Below the pieces are notes generated by a model, which searched no databases, was not told the origin of the DNA, and saw only the letters and a list, made by a program, of their open reading frames with translations. Made by a program: the position numbers and the translations under genes. A stretch of DNA of 43,608 bases from a virus, in IMG/VR virus record IMGVR_UViG_3300028610_000639, positions 1 through 43,608 of that record. One strand, given 5' to 3'. Of the stretch, positions 37,743 through 43,608 are shown piece after piece; positions within the stretch are counted from its first letter, which is position 1; the number at the start of each line of letters is the position of its first letter.

Positions 37743-38390
37743 ATGAATTATAAATTAGATGCAATGGCTGGTGATAACTTTACCGATGTAGCTGAAAAAG
37801 CCAAAGAAATTGCTACTGAAAAAAAAGTAACTGTAGAATTTGATTTTAATACTATTACATGTTTAGTTGATAGTAAAACAAAACTTGAATGGTTGCTTCG
37901 TGATTATCATAATGCGCACAGAATGGAGTGGAAAACTATAGGTACTGATTGTGTTGCTAAATATGATGCCAGAACAAAAGCGGAATTACATAAGAGAAAT
38001 GTAGCTGCTGAAATAGATGAAAAAGAGCGTGCATTATTTGCCGAAAAAGTTAAAGGCATTAACATTGAGTTGACAGACGAAAAGGGATGGAATGAAACAG
38101 TTGAGAAAAATTCAGATCCATATGGAAAAGCGGCCGTTGATTATGCAGAAGGATGGGCAAAATTAATGCAAGTTGAAATAACGAATGGTAAAACATTAAT
38201 TGAATGTGCTGAAAAAACTTCTCATGAACTTGGATTTTTAGGAATTACAGGATTTATGTATGGTTGTGTTGTTGGTATATTGTCACAGTGTTGGAAACAT
38301 GGTGAAGAATTAAGAAAGTGGCACAATAAGGATTATGGGCACGAAGGAGATGGAGTTGTAAATCCTGCTATTCTAACCGTATTAAAATAA
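37743..38390 (+). CDS. Hypothetical soluble protein, 215 aa
   Basis: Not recognised. The N-terminal 65 residues look like an alpha-beta module (KKVTVEFDFNTITCLVDSKT). The middle is charged and helical (LHKRNVAAEIDEKERALFAE). Near the C-terminus a glycine/cysteine-containing helix (GFLGITGFMYGCVVGILSQC) may be a buried helix rather than a membrane span. It has its own strong promoter and the AACTAAAA leader element. Function unknown. Confidence 0.8.
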   Translation: MNYKLDAMAGDNFTDVAEKAKEIATEKKVTVEFDFNTITCLVDSKTKLEWLLRDYHNAHRMEWKTIGTDCVAKYDARTKAELHKRNVAAEIDEKERALFAEKVKGINIELTDEKGWNETVEKNSDPYGKAAVDYAEGWAKLMQVEITNGKTLIECAEKTSHELGFLGITGFMYGCVVGILSQCWKHGEELRKWHNKDYGHEGDGVVNPAILTVLK

Positions 38391-38412
38391 TTTAATAATA
38401 TTTATTGTAAAT

Positions 38413-38442
38413 TTGTTTTTACATTGAAAAGTTGTATATTTG
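38413..38442 (+). promoter_or_regulatory. Bacteroidota-type promoter of a structured RNA
   Basis: TTG (38,413-38,415), 19-base spacer, TATATTTG (38,435-38,442). No gene starts within 500 bases downstream. The predicted 5' end (about 38,445-38,448) coincides with the stem that closes the following RNA. Confidence 0.82.
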
Positions 38443-38444
38443 TA

Positions 38445-38577
38445 GTGCAAAACGGTTGTGGAGGCATCCACGTAAAAGATTTACCATACGCTTACTTTCC
38501 TTTTGCATTACATTTATTTAAGCGTGTGAACATAAATAAGAGCGTATGGATTTCAACTCACATCCAAGATTTTGCAC
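38445..38577 (+). ncRNA. Structured RNA candidate, possible bistable switch
   Basis: Closing stem GTGCAAAA (38,445-38,452) with TTTTGCAC (38,570-38,577). Inside are a GTGG/CCAC hairpin (38,458-38,471) and a long helix CCATACGCT (38,484-38,492) with AGCGTATGG (38,541-38,549), continued by TTATTTA/TAAATAA (38,514-38,520 and 38,533-38,539) across a 20-base bulge. The bulge contains TTTTGCAT (38,501-38,508), which can replace the 3' strand of the closing stem, so two folds compete. No protein frame. Likely a phage small RNA of 130-210 nt. Confidence 0.68.
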
Positions 38578-38669
38578 CTCAATAAAAAATGAGAATAATG
38601 TTCTTATGAGTATTAACAGTATTCATATAGTCCCTTATTGTTGTTTGGCAACTTTTCAGCATTTGGGCG

Positions 38670-38745
38670 CACACAATTTATATAAATGTGAATACGTTTT
38701 GTAAATCTAACATTGCGGAATAGTTAGAACCTTAAACAAGGTGTG
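38670..38745 (+). ncRNA. Second structured RNA candidate, three-way-like fold
   Basis: CACAC (38,670-38,674) pairs with GTGTG (38,741-38,745). The adjoining TTTGT (38,698-38,702) pairs with ACAAG (38,736-38,740) and stacks on it. TCTAAC/GTTAGA (38,706-38,711 and 38,723-38,728) forms a hairpin. A perfect 12-bp palindrome ATTTATATAAAT (38,676-38,687) supplies another arm or an operator. A weak hairpin with T4 (38,640-38,656) just upstream could terminate the preceding RNA. No gene here. Confidence 0.5.
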
Positions 38746-38757
38746 TAAAACAAAGTT

Positions 38758-38954
38758 AATTCTCTGATCTAAATTTATTAGATAATCTTTATAGATGTGT
38801 AAAGAAGAAAAGTTGCTGTCTTAAAAATTCCCTCCACTATTTATAATCAAATTAAATAACACAATTTTACAAAATAAATACTAATATATTTGCATTGTAT
38901 GTATATTTGTGCGTAATTAGCATAGAAATTAGTTATTAATTAAAATTTAAAACA
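38758..38954 (+). promoter_or_regulatory. Leader region with tandem promoter boxes for hsp20
   Basis: AT-rich leader with a hairpin ATCTAA/TTAGAT (38,767-38,783). Two TATATTTG boxes lie at 38,885-38,892 and 38,902-38,909, 17 bases apart. Neither has a good upstream TTG, so they may be weaker or activator-dependent. About 40 bases of leader precede the ATG at 38,955. Confidence 0.6.
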
Positions 38955-39251
38955 ATGGAATTACAAAAAGAATTAAAAGAATCAGTTGATAAATTACAGG
39001 TGTTTATTTTATGTCCTGGTTTATCAGGAAAAGAAGTAACGATCTCTTTTGACAAAAAAGAAGGTGTATTAGAAGTTATGGGAATGTCTCAGAATAAAAA
39101 TATATCTGAAATAATAGAATTAGATATTTCTGGCACGATTAACATTTCTCCGAAATACAGGTCAGATGATATTAAGTTAACGATTGAAAATGGAATTGCA
39201 ATAGTTGAATTTGGTTTATCGAAAGATGTTAAATTAATAAAAGCTGAATAA
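38955..39251 (+). CDS. Small heat-shock (Hsp20 / alpha-crystallin) protein
   Basis: 98 aa. CPGLSGKEVTISFDKKEGVL matches the 'lPG..kedi.v....g.L.i.g' part of the alpha-crystallin domain, and DDIKLTIENGIAIVEF matches 'd.i.a.l.nGvl.i..pk'. The C-terminal IxI motif of oligomeric sHSPs is missing, and N- and C-termini are short. It would hold unfolding proteins or aid virion protein folding. The stop overlaps the GHKL ATPase start by one base, so the two are made together. Confidence 0.72.
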   Translation: MELQKELKESVDKLQVFILCPGLSGKEVTISFDKKEGVLEVMGMSQNKNISEIIELDISGTINISPKYRSDDIKLTIENGIAIVEFGLSKDVKLIKAE

Positions 39252-40282
39252 TGGTAAAATTTGGAATATCTGAAAACTACGTCCCTAATTGGGGCGTAGT
39301 TCAAGCAATAAGAGAAATCTACCAGAATTTTATTGATTATGGAGAATTTTCAGTAGTTATTGATAAAATAACAGAAAAACATTCATCTGTAATAATAAGT
39401 AATGATTTTAATCCTGATAGTTGGGAATTTCTTAAAATAGGTTTTACAAAAAAGAAAGAAGGCTCAATAGGCCAACACGGAGAGGGATTAAAATTAGCTG
39501 GGCTTATTTTTAAACGTAATAATAAAATGTTTAGAATAAGTACACCAATTGGGCGGGCTGATGCTGCTTATTATGAAGATGATAAATTAGGCACATGTTA
39601 TGGGTTGGATATTAGTGAAATGACTAGCGATAAATTTGAAGTTTATTTTGAAGCCGATACAGAAGATATTGAAATATTTAAAGAAGGATATATTCAAGAT
39701 AAAGACATATTACACACTTCATATCATGGGAATATAGTCGATAAAAAAGCAGGGAATATTTATGTAGGCGGCTTATATGTATGTCGTTTGGAAGGATTAA
39801 AATATGCATTAGATTTTAAACCAGACTATGTTAACTTAGGTAGAGATAGGGATGTACCCTCTACGTGGGATATGGAATATTATACGAATCAAATTATAAA
39901 TTCGTGTAGTGATAAATTGGAATTTAAAGCCTCTGATATAAACAACCGTGAATTTAATACAGGTAGGATCCCTCATAAATTATCTGAAAAATTTAAACCT
40001 GTTTATTCTGATGAAGGCGAAATACAAATGAAATCAGGGAAAACAATTATAACTGATGATAACGTTATTAAGAAGATTTCAAAAAATCCAATAGTCGCAA
40101 AAAGAGTTGAGAAGTTAAAATATGTAGCAACGTTTAATACACGAAAAGTTCCGCGTACTATATTAGTAGAATTAAAAAATAGTCTTAATTTAGATCAAGA
40201 GGAAAAAGTCCGTTTTGATTCAATTATAAAATTATCAAAAGGATGGAAACTAAAAAAACAAACATGGAACCAAAAGACTTAA
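39251..40282 (+). CDS. GHKL-type (Hsp90-like) ATPase, 343 aa
   Basis: The N-terminal ATPase elements are an N-box REIYQNFIDYG (residues 21-31; Glu22, Asn26, Asp29) and a G-box IGQHGEGLK (73-81), equivalent to GxxGxGLK of Hsp90/MutL/gyrase/histidine kinases. The middle 'DxGxG' box is degenerate. The C-terminal 150 residues are unlike Hsp90 and may bind a partner. Function could be chaperone-like, or a defence/anti-defence ATPase. Its coupling to Hsp20 favours a chaperone module. Confidence 0.78.
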   Translation: MVKFGISENYVPNWGVVQAIREIYQNFIDYGEFSVVIDKITEKHSSVIISNDFNPDSWEFLKIGFTKKKEGSIGQHGEGLKLAGLIFKRNNKMFRISTPIGRADAAYYEDDKLGTCYGLDISEMTSDKFEVYFEADTEDIEIFKEGYIQDKDILHTSYHGNIVDKKAGNIYVGGLYVCRLEGLKYALDFKPDYVNLGRDRDVPSTWDMEYYTNQIINSCSDKLEFKASDINNREFNTGRIPHKLSEKFKPVYSDEGEIQMKSGKTIITDDNVIKKISKNPIVAKRVEKLKYVATFNTRKVPRTILVELKNSLNLDQEEKVRFDSIIKLSKGWKLKKQTWNQKT

Positions 40283-40425
40283 TAAACTATTCAGGAGTTT
40301 CTAAACACTTAACAGGTAATAGGAGTTCTATTCGTTCTAATTATATTCCTAAGAAATATAAGCACTACGTTGAAGAATTAGAGCAATATATTAAAAGATG
40401 GATTGATAATTTAGACAAATTATAA
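40264..40425 (+). CDS. Small putative DNA-binding protein, 53 aa
   Basis: The ATG at 40,264 (MEPKDLINYSGVSKHLTGNR) is preferred over an in-frame ATG 21 bases upstream. It resembles short phage proteins with 'L..YSGvSk.LTGNR..IR...IPKK', a likely helix-turn-helix. It overlaps the GHKL ATPase 3' end. Possible regulator. Confidence 0.62.
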   Translation: MEPKDLINYSGVSKHLTGNRSSIRSNYIPKKYKHYVEELEQYIKRWIDNLDKL

Positions 40426-40444
40426 ACTAACAAATAATAGTAAA

Positions 40445-40452
40445 TAAATTTG
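40445..40452 (+). promoter_or_regulatory. TAAATTTG box four bases before an ATG
   Basis: TAAATTTG followed by CGCC and the ATG at 40,457. The arrangement is the same as before the gene at 13,970, but no good TTG lies 20 bases upstream. If it is a promoter box, the message would be nearly leaderless. Confidence 0.45.
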
Positions 40453-40456
40453 CGCC

Positions 40457-40642
40457 ATGAAAGACTTATCTCCATTGCAAATAAGAAAAAGAATTAATAA
40501 AGTAAGAAAAAATTTCAATACATCAACATTGGGTAGTTACCGAATTGAAAATATGGAAAATGTTTTAATAAAAAAACAAATTCAATACCATAAAGAAATG
40601 GAAGCTGTTGGATGTAAGGTTATAATTGACGATAAATTTTAA
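40457..40642 (+). CDS. Hypothetical basic protein, 61 aa
   Basis: Basic, helical (MKDLSPLQIRKRINKVRKNF) and likely nucleic-acid binding. An isolated small gene with a TAAATTTG box just upstream. Not recognised. Confidence 0.65.
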   Translation: MKDLSPLQIRKRINKVRKNFNTSTLGSYRIENMENVLIKKQIQYHKEMEAVGCKVIIDDKF

Positions 40643-40668
40643 CTATGATAATTCTTGCGGACTACATC

Positions 40669-40695
40669 GCCTCGCCTCGAAAGTTGCGGGGCTTT
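40669..40695 (+). terminator. GC-rich hairpin, terminator-like
   Basis: GCCTCGC (40,669-40,675) pairs with GCGGGGC (40,686-40,692) with one T-G pair and a CTCGAAAGTT loop. Only TTT follows, so termination would be weak. The local GC content is far above the surroundings. TTGCGGACT at 40,655-40,663 repeats a nonamer in the hairpin region near 3,567. Confidence 0.5.
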
Positions 40696-40726
40696 GGTGG
40701 TGAATAGTGTTAACTAAAAATATGTT

Positions 40727-40945
40727 ATGGAAAAGAAAGTAAAATGTAGAAAGGATTACAAATGCGATCACTGCGTCGCAATTATAAATTTATCTCAAAT
40801 GAGGCTTAAAAACAAATTAACAAATATTTTACAAAACGAATTGCCTTCAGATGAAGAGATAAAACAAAATGCCATAGAAATGGATGAAAAAGATTTTATG
40901 CAATTTATGTTTGATTATGTTTGGGTAAAATTTAACAAGTTGTAA
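40727..40945 (+). CDS. Small zinc-binding protein, 72 aa
   Basis: KCRKDYKCDHCVAII carries a C-x(n)-C-x2-C arrangement at the N-terminus, similar to single zinc fingers opening phage proteins. The acidic helical C-terminus (LPSDEEIKQNAIEMDEKDFM) may bind a partner. The leader contains AACTAAAA. Confidence 0.68.
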   Translation: MEKKVKCRKDYKCDHCVAIINLSQMRLKNKLTNILQNELPSDEEIKQNAIEMDEKDFMQFMFDYVWVKFNKL

Positions 40946-40976
40946 TATGAAAACTAACAATATAAAATAAATCAAC

Positions 40977-41327
40977 ATGATAAGAAATAAGATCAACCAA
41001 ACGTTAAAAGAGCGAAGCAAAACACAAACTTGGTTGCATGAACAAACCGGAATACGCAAAGCTTCGCTATCTGATTTTTTAAGCGGTAAAACCGGAATAG
41101 AATTTAAAAGCTTAGAACTTATATTATCTACTTTGGATATACCTTTAGTAACCATTTCAGATAAGGTAACTATTAGAACTATCTTAAGAAAGTTGTTTGA
41201 TAATAGAAATACAAACAAGCGAGAATGTAAAAGCATTATTAATATGTATGAAACATTTGCTTTAGGCGAATATTTTATAATTGAGATTAAAAACGATTAC
41301 CAAGATGTATTTAAAGAAGAGTATTAA
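40977..41327 (+). CDS. XRE-family transcription regulator, 116 aa
   Basis: Residues 10-55 form a Cro/C1-type helix-turn-helix: TQTWLHEQTGIRKASLSDFL followed by SGKTGIEFKSLELIL. The rest (about 60 aa) is a short C-terminal domain, not a full CI-like dimerisation/protease domain. It is a candidate early regulator. No lysogeny genes are nearby, so it more likely times early transcription than maintains lysogeny. Confidence 0.8.
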   Translation: MIRNKINQTLKERSKTQTWLHEQTGIRKASLSDFLSGKTGIEFKSLELILSTLDIPLVTISDKVTIRTILRKLFDNRNTNKRECKSIINMYETFALGEYFIIEIKNDYQDVFKEEY

Positions 41328-41346
41328 TATTTAAACTAAAGATATT

Positions 41347-41529
41347 ATGACACATAAAATATTAATTTGGAGTAAAGACAAAGAAACAGGTAAAAAAATT
41401 TGAATCGAAACGCGCATTAAAGTTACACAAGAACAGGTTGAGGAATGGGCAAAAAACGAGTATTTAAATAACTACACATCTGACGAAAGTAGAGAATATT
41501 GGGCAGATATAGACGAAACAACGCATTAG
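41347..41529 (+). pseudogene. Small gene split by an in-frame TGA
   Basis: ATG at 41,347 reads MTHKILIWSKDKETGKKI, then TGA (41,401-41,403). The same frame stays open for 41 more codons (IETRIKVTQEQVEEWAKNEY ... DETTH) up to TAG. One change TGG to TGA would explain it (a Trp codon lost). Other genes here end in TGA, so TGA is a normal stop. This is a nonsense mutation, a sequencing error, or programmed read-through. The AAACTAAAG leader is present, suggesting the gene was functional. Confidence 0.6.
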
Positions 41530-41552
41530 TATTTAACATTTAAACTATAATC

Positions 41553-41942
41553 ATGATTGACCCTTTACTAACTAAAGCAGACAACAAAATAACTTCTAAG
41601 CCAGAAATAGAAAATATTGAGCGTGAAAAACAAGAATATAAACTTATAGGTCAATATTTAAGGACTAGAGGATTGAGAATGTATTCCTACAATAGCTTAA
41701 GAAATCTATTAATTGAAGTAAAAATCGATAGTGTTAATACAATTAATTTAACACCCGACGAAGATGGAAATTTAAAAGCCCATGATTTTGCGTTTGAAAA
41801 AATAACTGTTGATAGTAGGAATATACATTTTGAGGCATTAAATATGAAAAATGCTAAAAAACGATTATTAAAATTTAAGCAAAGCAAAATAAAAGAATTA
41901 TGTAATTTAAGAGAACCTGGAGAAGGTATAAATCACTGGTAG
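41553..41942 (+). CDS. Conserved phage protein, 129 aa
   Basis: Pattern YKLIGQYLRTRGLRMYSYNS followed by LRNLLIEVKI, then NIHFEALNMKNAKKRLLKFK and IKELCNLREPGEG. I recognise it from hypothetical proteins of gut and aquatic Bacteroidota phages. Soluble, alpha-beta. Function unknown. Confidence 0.75.
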   Translation: MIDPLLTKADNKITSKPEIENIEREKQEYKLIGQYLRTRGLRMYSYNSLRNLLIEVKIDSVNTINLTPDEDGNLKAHDFAFEKITVDSRNIHFEALNMKNAKKRLLKFKQSKIKELCNLREPGEGINHW

Positions 41943-41959
41943 CATTAAAACTATATAAG

Positions 41960-42322
41960 ATGAAAAACTATTTATCAAGTTGCTGTGGTGCATTAATTAT
42001 ATTTAGAGATAGATGTTCACTTTGTGGTGAAAAATGTATTGCACTACCAACTTGCGAAAAGATAAACGAGCTAATAAGTAAAAATATTAGTTCAATGAAA
42101 TACAGCGTAAAGGACTATTTTTTCGGGACTATTTCAATTGATATTAAAGACCAGTTTTTATTTGAATCAGATGTTGAGTTATCGATTGAAAAGAGTTTGG
42201 TTCATGATATTGATTTTAAAAATGTTACATTCATATTTGGTGATTGGGAGGAAAATTTAATTACAAGCTTCACTGATGAATTAAAGAATGATATTATTGA
42301 ACAATTAAACTATTTAAGATAA
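41960..42322 (+). CDS. Zinc-knuckle-type protein, 120 aa
   Basis: Opens with CCGALIIFRDRCSLCGEKC, a four-cysteine zinc ribbon. The rest is mixed alpha-beta with an acidic helical end. Similar 'CCGA...C..C' N-termini occur in many phage proteins. Function unknown. Confidence 0.7.
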   Translation: MKNYLSSCCGALIIFRDRCSLCGEKCIALPTCEKINELISKNISSMKYSVKDYFFGTISIDIKDQFLFESDVELSIEKSLVHDIDFKNVTFIFGDWEENLITSFTDELKNDIIEQLNYLR

Positions 42323-42339
42323 ACTAAAACTATAAAATT

Positions 42340-42690
42340 ATGAAACTTACAGAAGTAAAAAAACAACTAAACTTATTAAATGAATATTTTGTTAATAAGC
42401 TAATTAAAGGCCAATTTAAAGTGGTCGAGATTAAAGAGCACACAATGAGTATTAGTATTGACGGATCATTTGTTTTTAATTTTTGGGTAGCCAATAAAGC
42501 TTATTCATTAGAGCTTTATTCTATGTCTTTTATAGAAGCAGCAAATTCAATAAATCTTTCTTTGAATGAAAAAGAAAAAAATCAAATTTGGAGTAAGCTA
42601 AATTACTATATAAAAAAATACAAAGTTGATGTTGTTTTAAAACAAAAACAAGAACAATTCGAACAGTTAAAAAAGGAATTGAATTACTAA
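42340..42690 (+). CDS. Hypothetical protein, 116 aa
   Basis: Not recognised. MKLTEVKKQLNLLNEYFVNK followed by a beta-rich core (MSISIDGSFVFNFWVANKAY) and a long coiled-coil end (VVLKQKQEQFEQLKKELNY). The AAACTAAAAC leader is present. Confidence 0.72.
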   Translation: MKLTEVKKQLNLLNEYFVNKLIKGQFKVVEIKEHTMSISIDGSFVFNFWVANKAYSLELYSMSFIEAANSINLSLNEKEKNQIWSKLNYYIKKYKVDVVLKQKQEQFEQLKKELNY

Positions 42691-42740
42691 TCAATATTCA
42701 ATCTAAGCAATATATTAACTAACTTTAGTAAAAAAAGATT

Positions 42741-43202
42741 ATGAATAAAAAGGAATTTTTAAATAAATTGTTTACAGACAATAAGCTTACAAAGGAAGAT
42801 ATTTTCACTTCTAAAAATTACATAATAATCACAAGGTCTGGCATTGAAAAGATACAGTACAAAAATCAGATAATTGTAGATTTTGAAGTAATTAAGGTAG
42901 AGCCTGAATTTTCTGTAGTGAAAGCAATAAGTTCAAAGAACAAACAGGAAATACAAACCTTCGGAAGTGCTAAATGGTCGGCATATACAGACGTTAAAAA
43001 GAAACCAAAAGCGGGTGAAGAATACGTTACTAGACAGTTATTACACGGCAATACTAATTCATGGTATGTAACGGAGTTAGCAGAAAAAAGAGCTTTATCC
43101 AGAATTGTATTGAAAATAATGGGGCTGTACGAACTGGGAGTTTTTGGTGAAGATGAGGGGGTGCATTTAGATGAAAAGGAACAAAAATTATCTGATTTAT
43201 GA
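42741..43202 (+). CDS. Conserved phage protein, possible DNA-repair factor, 153 aa
   Basis: Contains WYVTELAEKRALSRIVLKIM followed by GLYELGVFGEDEG, similar to the C-terminal 'aE..a.sRa....g' helix seen in single-strand annealing proteins (Rad52/Erf-like). The resemblance is limited, so an annealing role is only a suggestion. Overlaps the next gene by four bases. Confidence 0.5.
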   Translation: MNKKEFLNKLFTDNKLTKEDIFTSKNYIIITRSGIEKIQYKNQIIVDFEVIKVEPEFSVVKAISSKNKQEIQTFGSAKWSAYTDVKKKPKAGEEYVTRQLLHGNTNSWYVTELAEKRALSRIVLKIMGLYELGVFGEDEGVHLDEKEQKLSDL

Positions 43203-43465
43203 TAGATGATATATTTCAAATAAAAGAAATAGATTACAGCCACATTGATTTATTAATACATATGTGTAATTTATGTAAATTTCCAGATAGAGAACACGAA
43301 CACATGTTGTCTAAAATAAACGAGATAGAGGTCGATTCTATTAATTCATTTGAAGATTTTATATCACTTTATTATATTTTAAAAGATTCATTACCAGAAC
43401 CAATACAGGCAGGTAGTAATTATTCAATGAAAGATATACACAACTTATTAAATAAACATTGCTAA
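43199..43465 (+). CDS. Hypothetical protein, 88 aa
   Basis: Starts at an ATGA overlap. Helical and acidic (HIDLLIHMCNLCKFPDREHE; INSFEDFISLYYILKDSLPE). It contains a CNLC pair, perhaps metal-binding. It runs to the left end of the terminal repeat. Function unknown. Confidence 0.7.
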   Translation: MIDDIFQIKEIDYSHIDLLIHMCNLCKFPDREHEHMLSKINEIEVDSINSFEDFISLYYILKDSLPEPIQAGSNYSMKDIHNLLNKHC

Positions 43466-43608
43466 TCATGAAAACAGAAACTCGATACTTACTATGCATA
43501 CTTTTATTTTTACTTGTATTAAGTGGATTATTAATTTGGGCTGCCTCATGACAACTGAAAAAGATAAAGATCATCCTAATTTAAGAAAACTAATTTAAAA
43601 TATGGAAA
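43465..43608. repeat. Direct terminal repeat, right copy (144 bp)
   Basis: Identical to bases 1-144. The start of the 224-aa gene reappears at its edge, cut off by the window end. It shows that the gene cluster runs on from 43,465 to base 138 in the circular genome. Confidence 0.97.
43468..43551 (+). CDS. 27-aa membrane peptide (duplicate of the left-end copy)
   Basis: Same gene as at the left end, appearing twice only because of the terminal repeat. It directly follows the 88-aa gene. Confidence 0.5.
   Translation: MKTETRYLLCILLFLLVLSGLLIWAAS

Noticed and set aside
40977-41327. Lysogeny repressor of a temperate phage
   Set aside because: XRE domain is present, but the C-terminal domain is short and there is no integrase, excisionase or divergent operator arrangement.
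41347-41529. Genome-wide recoding of TGA to tryptophan
   Set aside because: Many clear genes (replication initiator, DUF1367, connector and others) end at TGA directly before or overlapping the next start.

Overview
The window reads as one complete circular or terminally redundant genome of a tailed double-stranded DNA phage. The first 144 bases recur exactly as the last 144, so the unit genome is 43,464 bp. Every convincing gene is on the + strand. The host is very probably a member of the Bacteroidota, most likely flavobacterial. The DNA is AT-rich, almost no gene has a Shine-Dalgarno sequence, and at least seven promoters fit the Bacteroidota pattern TTG-N18-22-TAnnTTTG. Secreted products carry signal peptides ending in AQ, SQ or similar. 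No integrase, transposase or phage RNA polymerase was recognised, so a virulent life cycle using host RNA polymerase is the simplest reading.

Layout. (1) 0-3.5 kb and 38.9-43.6 kb, contiguous across the circle: many small genes, including tiny single-membrane-span peptides, zinc-ribbon proteins, a Dam-type adenine methyltransferase, an XRE-type regulator, a small heat-shock protein and a GHKL ATPase. (2) 3.5-11.7 kb: a composite terminator, an HNH nuclease, a replication initiator-like gene containing a probable origin, a T7-gp4-like primase-helicase, a C5-cytosine methyltransferase, a DUF1367/NinG pair and a 70-nt small-RNA candidate. (3) 11.7-23.9 kb: terminase small and large subunits, ParB-like protein, portal with an embedded DnaJ-like zinc module, scaffold candidate, major capsid protein, connectors, and a tail chaperone candidate with a -1 frameshift at a T9 run. 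(4) 23.9-34.7 kb: tail proteins, tape measure protein, a secreted-type trimeric fibre and a lipoprotein. (5) 34.7-36.2 kb: lysis genes (holin candidates and an M15-type endolysin). (6) 36.2-38.9 kb: an RNA-rich region with very few genes.

The most striking element is in region 6: a circularly permuted tmRNA gene. The tRNA-like 3' half (T arm, acceptor strand, discriminator A) lies at 36,811-36,871, directly downstream of a Bacteroidota promoter. The 5' half (acceptor strand, D-like domain, tag reading frame GNVQKLAA, terminator) lies downstream at 37,168-37,300. The two halves form a perfect 7-bp acceptor stem with the G3-U70 alanine identity pair, and two further helices in the correct nested order. 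The roughly 296-nt spacer between them holds its own folded domain closed by a perfect 13-bp stem. Around it are further structured RNA candidates at 36,192-36,283, 36,702-36,736, 38,445-38,577 and 38,670-38,745.

Working model (inference). Host sigma factor transcribes all modules. The early modules replicate and methylate the DNA. The terminase, head, tail and lysis modules follow. The late RNA region supplies a phage tmRNA and other small RNAs that may rescue ribosomes or tune translation during infection. Function assignments rest on motifs read by eye, and no database search was run.
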